NCBI GenBank assembly: GCA_021521415.1
Contig: JAIQDT010011141.1
Coordinates: 1 to 64,000, forward strand
Source: Bidens hawaiensis
Taxonomy: Eukaryota > Streptophyta > Magnoliopsida > Asterales > Asteraceae
Reading direction: 5' to 3'
Length of the DNA: 64,000 nt
Shown here one piece after another: positions 55,506-64,000 of this stretch. Position numbers and translations under genes: made by a program. Position 1 is the stretch's first letter. Each line of letters starts with the position of its first letter. The notes under the pieces are model-generated. The model ran no database searches. It had not been told where the DNA came from and was given only the letters and a program-made list of their open reading frames with translations.

Positions 55506-58500
55506 CTATCTTCTTCTTCTGCTCTTCAGTCTTTTCACATACGTAGCTCTTTGTTTCAACATGTCAAGCTCTGAGGAGTCAGAAGCATCTGTTGGAAATC
55601 TAGCATCAATTAGGTCTTGCAAGTCTTCGGGATGCATGTAATGCAGATCTCCATCTTCTCGTATGGTTGCAATGGGTATCCCGGACTTATTTCTCAGGGT
55701 GGTAGAATCATCATGTTGATTGTACGTTATGTATGTGATTCTTCCAAACTGCTGTACTCTTGAGTTGGGATCCTTCATTACTTCCCTCATAGCCAAGCAT
55801 TACTTTAAGGTCTTCCTTCTGTGATGGGAGCTGCTTGCTTGAGTCCTTCTTTTCTTCTGATCAAAAAGGGAGAGTTCAGATATGTGAACTTCACTTATCC
55901 TTTTGTTTCTCTTCTCCCTCTTCGTTTGACTCTTGATCTCTCTTTTCTTCTATTTCAGAAATGGGAATCCCCTTTCTGCTTGTTCCTTGATGAACTTTGA
56001 GAGATCATTTCTTTGTTGACCAGATGGCTCGTTCCTGTGTTGATTGTCATTTAAAGTTAATTCTGCCATCCTGGTCAGCTGTTCAATTGTAAAATTTCTC
56101 AAATCATCTCTGAAGATGATGAGATGTTCTGCTTTATCTTCAGTCACCACCCTTAAAGTCTTGGATCTTCTGTCAAAGTAAATGCTCGTGGGTAGGTTTA
56201 GACTTCTTGGGGGTACAGACCTCACAAACTCAGGCCTTGTGGTTCGGCTTGTACTTCTTTGGATTTTCCTTGTTTATATACCAAGCCCCTCCTCATTATA
56301 CCATCTTCTTAAAGTTTCATCAGTTTGATTAATCAATCTGCCCATTCCAACTCCTTTCCTATGTAGAGCAGCCATCATCTCGGCTCTCACATCTTCTTCT
56401 GCCTTCCTTCTTGCTTCTTGCATTCTTCTTTGAGTTTCCAAATACAACCTCTGCTCTCGATTGTAAATTTCCATCAGTTGTTCTTGAGGCATAGATTGGA
56501 ATTGTTCTTCTGTCATTCCTTTGCTCAGAACAAGCTCTTTCAATGTTTCTATTCTTTCAGGATCTTCAAACCATTTACTCACTTTCTCTTCCTTCTTCTT
56601 AGCCTCTTCTCTTTCTTTCTGCATCCTCATCTTCAACTTCTGTTCTCTCTCATAGTTTTCTTCACTCTTTTGGTCCTTGTGAGAGTCTTTCATAAGATGA
56701 ATTTTTTGTTTCAATTCTTCAGAAGAGAGATTTATCAAGAAGTTGTAGCTGTAGCCATACAACTGAAGGAATTTTATATCATTGTGTTTTGCCTTCAAGG
56801 ACTCATATTCTGCTTTATCACTTTCTCTCATTACAGTCCTTTCCTTGTTCACTTCTGTCTCAGTTGTCACTCTCTCCCCTTCATTCTTTTTGGACACTTT
56901 CTTCACATTGTCAAAAACATCATCTATCAGAGCCCTTTTGTACATCCTGTCAATCTTATCAAAAGGTTGCAGATTAAGGAAAGCAGGTTTATAACTAATC
57001 TTCATCAATAATTCTCTTTTGGTCTTTCTTGATCTCCAACCTTCAGCTTCCCTCGTTATCTCTTCTTCAGATAATCTTTGTATATACAAAGGATCATATC
57101 CTAAACTGATCAGGTATTCTTTGTCTTCATTTTCCAATTCAGTCTTCTTCTCACCTTCATCCTCATCTTTATCAGCATCATTCAAATCAATAGTTTCTTC
57201 AAGATTATGCAGAGCATCAATTATTGGTTCTTCATTTTGTGCAGCTTGTGCCCTTCTTCTTTGCTCAATCTTGTCTAACCTCAGTTGGTACACCCTTTTC
57301 TTTAAGGATTTATGTCTTTTAGCTTTAGGTGTCTCAACTTCATCAGTGTCTTTTCTTTTCATATGGAGTGGTGGTTGGAATGTTATATTCATTAGATTCC
57401 ACTTCTGGCCCTTCTAGAATGATTTCTTCATCAATTGACTCAGATTCATCATTTTCAGTTTCAATTGTGTGGGTGTCTGCAGGTTCTTCAGTAACTTCTT
57501 CAATAATGGGCTCATTTAGTTCGTGTTGTTCTTCCACTCTCTGTTCTCTTTCTCTACCCATATTAATGAATTCTTGTTGTGCTTTCCTTGCTGCTGTTAC
57601 TATATCTGGGTCATGTCTTACTGGGTTGTTTAGTATGAGTGTTATATCTTTCATTATTACCAGTTTGACCATTGTACTTGCTGAGATCTCAACAGTCTCA
57701 TCTTCTTCATTTGTGACAGGACTCAAGCCTAGTTCATCGTTATTCACTTCAGGCTCAGTAATCATAGGTTCTGCAACCTTGTCTTGTTCACTTTCTTGTT
57801 GGTCAGCATTCAAATTTCCTTCAAGGCATTAATTGTAGCCTTGATTGCTGCATCAGCTTCTTTTAATTTTCTCTTATCTGCCTCCTCTTTGTCTTTTAAT
57901 TTTATTATAGCTTCTATCACCTCCTGAGGAATTTACTCCTCCTCTTGATTTATCTTTGTTCTCTCTAGTGCTTCCAATTCTTCATTCATAAAATTGATTG
58001 TTGTTTTCACTTATTCAACTTCAGCTACATCCGGATCAACCACATCTTCTTTAAACAGTATATCCTCAGATTGAACTGTTTGCTCGGGCAGTGGGTGTAA
58101 ATCATCATCTGTAAGTGCAACCCCCTTTCCCTTAGCTTTTCTTTTCAATTTTTCTTTTTCTGTTTCTTCACTTTCTTTATCTTCCCCCTCAACATCAGAA
58201 TCTATATCACCATATGCTTGATTGATCATGTTTAATACATTTGATGGTCCAACCTCTTCTTCCTTCTTCTCAGAACTCTCATACAATTCACCTATCACTT
58301 TTAATCCTTCTTCAACATCAATATTCTCCCCCTGTTTTGGTGCATCTGAGGTCTTCTCAACCTCAGACTGCCCCTCTAGGGTTCGAATCTTCTTTAAAGC
58401 TTCTTTCAAAGCAGCCTCCAACATTTTGTTTTGGCGCATTAGAAATGAATTTCTCTCCCTTAACATAACGTTTTCAAACTCTAGTTCAGCATTTTCACAA

Positions 58501-59891
58501 GCAATGTCATAGATGTTTGGACTGGATATAGGAGTTTCAACAGATGGTTTTGGAGCTGGTTCTGAAAATGGTTCAGAATCTTCAGTTTCAGGTGATGGAA
58601 CTTTGTATGGCTCATGAGATTTTGTTGGTTGAGTCGGTAGAATTGGATCGGTATCATGAGTAGAGGAAACTTTCAAGGGTGAAGAAAGTGGTGTTGGAAT
58701 TGGAAGTTTCACAGATTGTTCATTGTCAGATAGAACTGGTTCAGTTGTTGCTGGTGAGAGAGGAACATCATCATTAACATCATTATTTTCATCCTCTGTC
58801 TCAACAGACTCTGTGTCATCATGCCAAACTGCAGGTGGTGGGGAGTCTGGTGGAGTGATCTTGGTTAATGTGTCTGCAACATCTGATAGAAACTAAACAA
58901 CAAACACATCCTTATCCATCAGCTCATTGATTTCCTCCTGTACTTCAACCTCTGCAATGACTTCCTCTTGTTCAGTCTGTTCAAGTAAAGGCACATCATT
59001 ACTACCAACCAACATGTCATTACCACCCTCATCACCATTATCATTTTCATTATCATCACCATCATTATCCATACCAACTCTATCCTCCTCCTCACTGTTT
59101 CTAGGGGACCTTGGAACATCAATAGCCTCGAGAGCTGGTACAAGTAACCATGGAAGCACATCCCATTCATCATTATCAATGAACTTACTCTTCGCATCTT
59201 TCATGTGCTTGCAGATATTTGGGTCCTGCAACCTTAAAACTTGTCCTGTTCTTTGAATTTCCGGTAGAGCTCTGTTGAATAAAATTTGTAGAAAACGTGG
59301 ATACATGAGAAATCGTAGATTGACTGGCTTTTCTGCATTTGAAATTAGCCCTTGAAAGATAAGTCTTGAAATATTAAAGGGCTGTTGATACAAGATAGCT
59401 ACAGTAAGAGACCCGAGCTCTCTACTCAGCAAAGTCCAAGTTCCTCTCCGAGGAGATAGGGACTGAATCACATGATGAATCAGGAATCGGCAGATTAAAG
59501 GAAAACTCCCTTTCTTTAATTGTCCCTCCTTAACATCCCCTTGGTATCCCATCGTCTCTTGAAAAATTCGCAGCAATCTTGGAACTGAATACAGTTGTTG
59601 AGCTTCAAAGTTGTCATTTAGGTTTAAAGCAGCTCGAATGGAAGCCTCTGTAATTTCAATATCATTGTTTAACACAGATGCCTCGATCCTCATCCCATTT
59701 ACGTCATTGACATAGGTCGCGGACTGCCAAAAGTCCATAAGATGGTTCCTGTAAAGTGTGGGGTTTTCTGTCAGCGCCAGTCGTAGATTGGAGTTTCGTA
59801 GGAAATTTATCATGACTTCTAACTCCATATTTTCATCATCCAGATCCAATTGAGCGCACATATTGTGCCTCTTTTCAAATTTAAAGGCCAT
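55506..59891 (-). pseudogene. ORF3 of Copia element 2 (post-pol, env-like position)
   Basis: About 1,460 codons from ATG 59891. Most is in one frame, with stops near 58893, 58011, 57916, 56274, 55950 and upstream of 55796, and one block (57813-57343) in another frame. Residues 1-230 match ORF3 of element 1: DFWQSA at about 53 and MYPRFLQILF at about 197, nearly the same spacing. Then come long acidic Glu/Asp runs, Ser/Pro-rich parts and a Lys/Glu/Gln-rich segment with coiled-coil character (57392-56274) with a basic patch KAKRHKSLKKR. A C-terminal domain (SIYFDRRSKTLRVV, about 56190) corresponds to CWIYDEQLKLFVIK in element 1. No signal peptide or membrane helix seen. Function unknown. Confidence 0.78.
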
Positions 59892-60339
59892 CAGTTCTGC
59901 AAGAATAAGAGAATGTCAGTATACAAAGAAGCAGAACTTGTATATGAGAAAGGAGAAATGAGTAATGGCGTCTTCGATTAACCTGTTCCGTAGTAATATG
60001 CGTACCTGTCAGAACAAGTAAACAGTTAGTCAATTAGTTTAATTAGAAACCCTAATTTCAAAATCGGTGCGACGATTATCGAACAGCGATGTCTTACCGA
60101 AGTCGAAACAAAACTAATGGCTATTATCGAAGTGAAATTAAGCAAGTAATAGACCAGCGAGCAAGAGGGAGATAGCACGAGCAAGAGGGCTTTCGTTTAG
60201 GTTTAATCAGAGAGGAATGTGTGAAAAACTTTCTAAGTCCCCCTTTTTATACCCAACCTTTGGGTGGTACAGTACCTTGGTTTGTCGTCTAGCACACGAC
60301 AGTTGTCAATTTATTTCAAATTCAAATGTACCTCCCTTG

Positions 60340-61080
60340 CTCGAGCATACAGCCAAAATAAAAGTTTGCTCCTCCTGTACACAAGGACATGGTATAATTC
60401 TTGCTTGAGGTACTCGGAATATTCTCAGTCCTTGCTTTTGTACATGGTACAGTCAGTATAAAAGACAAGCAAAAGCTAACTTCCCCTGTACACGAGTACA
60501 TGGTACAAGATACTTGCTCGTCTTGCTTGAGGTGTAGTGTGCTCGAATGTACCTTTTAAAGTTCACTAAATATAGAATCCTGAGCCACACTAGTATTTAC
60601 CTTATTTGACGATGCATCATGCCCAAGAGTACTTAGAAATATATCATGTCAATTCCCTATGCTCGAGATGCATTCTTGTGTGAACTTAGCTTTAGGCATC
60701 TATAGCCCAATATGCTAGAAGTACACTGTGCTCGAAAGCCTTACCAAACTAAATCTTTCCTAATCCCGTACTCGAACTCACAAATCTGGTACCCTAGTGT
60801 GCTCAAAAATTACTTAGCAATAGATTCATCTATCTCCTAAGCTCGAAACTCTCACTAAGATACCTAGCACACACTTTGCTCGAAACACTTAGATGTTTAC
60901 TATCAGTCAGTTCTCGTGCTCGTAGAGTTGAAATCACACTTACTCATGCAATCATGCTCGAAGATACTTAGTAAAATAACAAAGCATATCTTCGTGCTCG
61001 TAGATCAGATAACATAAACATATCAAAAGCAAGCTCGAAGTATAGTCTTATTCCTAGATCATACTCGAAAATACTTAGAA
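60340..61080. repeat. Reiterated GCTCGA motif, clump 1
   Basis: About a dozen TGCTCGA, TGCTCGT or AGCTCGA words at irregular 30-80-base spacing, nearly all on the + strand (CGAGC in the element's RNA sense). Confidence 0.8.
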
Positions 61081-61293
61081 CAAACACATATAACATTAGT
61101 GAAGTTAATATCATTTTCCTAGAAGTTAAGACAAAGATCACACTCAAACTTTGCAATAATTAAGATTACAAGTTAATGAAATTATTCCGTTTGCTCAAGC
61201 TTGGGTTTGAGGTGAACAAGAGATCAAAATCCAGTTCAAAAAGTTATTTCAATTCATTGGAGAGATCTCAACATGGGATCAGATTGTCCAATA

Positions 61294-61789
61294 ACTGTCA
61301 CACCACTTCATTTTCAGCCGTATTATGACTTATGACAGGTTGACACTAGGTGTATGCACTTAGCATGATTCTTATGACTTTTTGTGATATTCTTAAGGTT
61401 CAATTAGTTGCTTGAGTTAGAATGGTCACATTTTAGACTTCAGTTGTTCCTTATCTCTTCTCAAAGCTTATTTAGCTTTCTCCAAATCACCCCGAATTGA
61501 CTTCAACCCCATGATGCCTTGGTCAAAATATTTGTTTGTTCGAGTAGTTTAGTTAATATTAAGATATATAGATATCAGACCATAAGGTTGAACATTGGAC
61601 TTACAAGCCATCCGGACTTACATGCCCTACATTCAGAGTGTTTAGGACTTACTTGAATGCCCCACTCTTGTAGTTCTCTTAGTGCCCCTTAAGGTCATGA
61701 TATATTTATTTATCATTAATTATTTTGAAGCATATTTCATTTTTTTTTTCACTTTTTTTCATTTGCTTCATTTTCTTTTGATAAACTTT

Positions 61790-61850
<61 letters not shown>

Positions 61851-62160
61851 CTATTTAGTAGCTGCTCATAATTAGAGGGCATGTTTTTGTTAGACCAAAA
61901 CATCAACAGGCTCGTGTATGATTGGATAATTGCCTTTCTGCCTATCATTTGGAGAGATGTGCAAGGAAACATACCTTAATTTTCAAATGAATTACCACAT
62001 CAAACTTAGCATGGTTATAGTATTTGTATCACATAGGTCACTGCACTCATGAGAAGAAGCCACACAAATTGTCAGTTTACTGAACAGAAATCTTTTAAGC
62101 CTATAATCCATGAGTTAGGAGATTAGACAATATACTATCATTTCCCAATCATTAGTTGGA
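61294..62160 (-). other. Conserved non-coding block downstream of pol (element 2)
   Basis: Counterpart of 26600-27480 in element 1. Ordered shared words include ACTGTCACA, CGTATTATGAC, ACAGGTTGA, TTCTCAAAGC, CACCCCGAATTGAC, GGCTCGTGTATGA and TCTGCCTATCATT. Frames are closed in both elements, yet these words are as well kept as the protein motifs. Confidence 0.7.
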
Positions 62161-62399
62161 TTCAATCTCCACTTCAAAATCAATTTTCACTTCTGATTAG
62201 GAACTTGGATAATGATATCATCTCTCTTGTATGATCAACAAAACAGTGTTGCTTATTTTAAAACATTTTACAGTTTCAAAATCATTTCTTTTGACAGGTC
62301 ATTTTTAAGCTTAGATTCTGAAAACTGTGTTGTCTTTTAAGAACAATTGATTAGCAGACACATCAGAACTATTACACACAATTTGCTACAGTACATAAC

Positions 62400-62900
62400 T
62401 CAGTCGAGTATGCTCAGTAATCTGTCGAGCACACTCGAAATCCTTTCGAGTAGATTAGAATAAACAAGCAGACTTGGAATTTCCATAAGGGTTTTGTGCT
62501 CGTTGTTGCATGCTCGAGTGAGGGATAAGTTTCTTTTCTAGTAAACATATCGATGCTCGAACAGCAGTCATTCAACCATGCTCGAAGGACTAACAATTAG
62601 GAATTTTCAATAAAAGTACCACTGCCTGTGCTCAAGGAACATTAAGCACAGTACCAAGCATAGAGTCATGCTCGAAACAAAAGTTTATAAAGCATGACCA
62701 TTTGTGCTCGTGAAGCCATAAATACTTCATCCCACACAGATTCTTGCCCGATAGACTTGGAATCAAAGTTTCAAAGTTTCCATGCTCGAGCAACTGAGCT
62801 ATGATGTTTGTGCTCGAATGCCTTGTAAGACATTTAAGATCCAATGCCTTTGCTCGAGGAGCAATAAGCACACAGTTGAGCACAGAATCATACTCGAAAT
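62400..62900. repeat. Reiterated GCTCGA motif, clump 2
   Basis: About fourteen further GCTCGA-type words, again mostly in one orientation, directly before the end of pol. Confidence 0.8.
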
Positions 62901-63153
62901 ACTTAGACTCCTGAAATTTATCATGTATGCACAAGTCAAGATATCAATAGCTGTAAAAACACAAATCAAAATGTTTCAGACAATTTAGTCACACTCATGA
63001 TTAGATTGATCATTTCACCACACAGAATAAACAGTCACACACATGATTAAGGCAAGCAGAATAGTCAGTTAAGCACAGCAATCAATCATGTAAACATTCA
63101 TACTGAGAAACATAGATGATCAGTTAGCACCTCACCTAAGCACACATCCTAAA

Positions 63154-64000
63154 TCAGACTTCATCAGCATTAATCATTCCTAGGCATTTTAACAGAAAAT
63201 GGAATTTGGTTTTATCTAAAGGTTTGGTGAACAGATCAGCCAAATTTTCAGATGTATCTACCCTTTTCATTTCTATTAAGCCCTTTTCTTGACAATCTCT
63301 ATTGAAATGTTGCCTAATTTCAATATGCTTAGTCTTAGAATGTTGGACTGGATTCTTAACTATAAACATAGCAGCAGTGTTATCAATTAAAATAGGTGTG
63401 AGTAAGAAATTCATACCATAATCCAACAGTTGGTTTTGAATCCACAGAACCTGTGCACAGCAAGCACATGCAGCAATGTACTCCGCTTCAACAGTAGAGA
63501 TTGACACTATGGTTTGTTTCTTGCATTGCCATGACACTAGTCTGTTTCCAAGAAACTGACATCCTCCTGAAGTTGATTTTCTACTCATGTTGCAACCATC
63601 ATAGTCACTGTCAGTATAAGCCATCAAATCAAAGGAAGAGTTCTTTGGATACCAAATTCCCAATTCTAGTTTTCCTTTCAAGTATCTGAATATTCTTTTC
63701 ACTGCTAGCATATGTGACACCTTGGGGTTTGCTTGAAATCTTGCACAGACACACACAGCAAACATAATATCTGGCCTAGATGCTGTGAGATACATCAATG
63801 ATCCTATCTTGGCCCTATATTCATGTTGGTCTACTGGCTCCCCCTTTTCATCAGGTACCATTTTCTCATGTGTGTCCATTGGTGTGGACACTGTCTTGAC
63901 GTCTTGGCACTTGAACTTGGTGAGAATCTCTTGAACATATTTTGATTGATTGATGAAAGTTCCATCTGCCTTCTGTTGCACTTGTAGTCCAAGGAAGAAA
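63154..64000 (-). CDS. pol: Reverse transcriptase C-terminus and RNase H, Copia element 2 (partial)
   Basis: An open frame from the window edge to the natural stop, ending GMINADEV. It covers the end of reverse transcriptase (the FFLGLQV region at the very edge, then GSLMYLTASRPDIMFAVC) and full RNase H with AYTDSDYDGC (about residue 133), VEAEYIA (about 180) and DNTAAM (about 215). Catalytic acids are intact. The 5' part is outside the window, so whether the whole pol is open is unknown. Confidence 0.92.
   Translation of the reverse strand, partial: FFLGLQVQQKADGTFINQSKYVQEILTKFKCQDVKTVSTPMDTHEKMVPDEKGEPVDQHEYRAKIGSLMYLTASRPDIMFAVCVCARFQANPKVSHMLAVKRIFRYLKGKLELGIWYPKNSSFDLMAYTDSDYDGCNMSRKSTSGGCQFLGNRLVSWQCKKQTIVSISTVEAEYIAACACCAQVLWIQNQLLDYGMNFLLTPILIDNTAAMFIVKNPVQHSKTKHIEIRQHFNRDCQEKGLIEMKRVDTSENLADLFTKPLDKTKFHFLLKCLGMINADEV

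Larger units (their letters stand above)
59892..63153. other. pol-ORF3 spacer of Copia element 2
   Basis: No coding frame of note. It holds two clumps of the GCTCGA motif (60340-61080 and 62400-62900) around the block conserved with element 1 (61294-62160), and an AT microsatellite at 61794-61849. Confidence 0.75.
54244..64000 (-). mobile_element. Sirevirus-like Copia element 2 (partial, runs off the window)
   Basis: The 3' LTR, ORF3, a 3.3-kb spacer and the last part of pol are visible; gag, most of pol and the 5' LTR lie beyond 64000. Protein similarity of its RNase H to element 1, plus the shared ORF3 and spacer block, put it in the same lineage but in a different family: its LTR is 1047 bp and unlike that of element 1. 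It interrupted the reduced Athila-type element. Confidence 0.9.

Overview
The window is nuclear DNA of a flowering plant. It is AT-rich, with long microsatellites, plant-type LTR retrotransposons, primer-binding sites complementary to plant initiator tRNA-Met and tRNA-Asp, and the remains of a family-1 UDP-glycosyltransferase (UGT). A eudicot is clear. An aster-family (Asteraceae) host is my inference from the UGT71E-like protein and the retroelement types; I could not test it. No intact host gene is present.

Host layer. Two tandem UGT71-like copies form the backbone. Copy 1 (4818-6261) is a nearly contiguous pseudogene with frameshifts. Copy 2 begins at 8055-8100, resumes at 45296-45681 and ends at 48926-49382. 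About 1 kb of 3' flank is shared between the copies (6262-7290 and 49383-50410), so this is a segmental tandem duplication. A small Tourist-type MITE (7738-7916) lies just upstream of copy 2.

Retroelement layer. Between the pieces of copy 2 lies a nest at least four levels deep. Older LTR debris (8101-10733, 44877-45295) surrounds a Tekay/Del-like chromovirus (10842-44871, target duplication CATAG). That element was itself hit four times: (a) a solo LTR of a Sirevirus-like Copia family (11861-12290, duplication ATAGT); (b) a gag-only Athila/Tat-type element (13271-20362); (c) a solo LTR (20904-35803), which was later split by a complete 12.4-kb Sirevirus-like Copia element (22212-34581, duplication CGTTT); and (d) an Athila-type solo LTR inside its 3' LTR (42546-43843). 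After the nested DNA is removed, the two Tekay LTRs are about 2.38 and 2.33 kb, which supports the reconstruction. Two further solo LTRs (45682-46047 and 46057-48925) sit 9 bp apart in copy 2. Downstream are a strongly reduced Athila-type element (50411-54243) and a second Sirevirus-like Copia element (54244 to the window end, minus strand).

Most interesting. The two Copia elements share an unusual plan. Both have a very long extra reading frame (ORF3) between pol and the 3' LTR, with conserved N- and C-terminal regions and no visible membrane segment. Both also have a conserved non-coding block in the pol-ORF3 spacer, and each has its own short motif reiterated many times in the LTR and spacer (AACTTCGCC and its complement in one, GCTCGA in the other). 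Several unrelated Gypsy LTRs here also carry reiterated, family-specific GC-rich palindromes.
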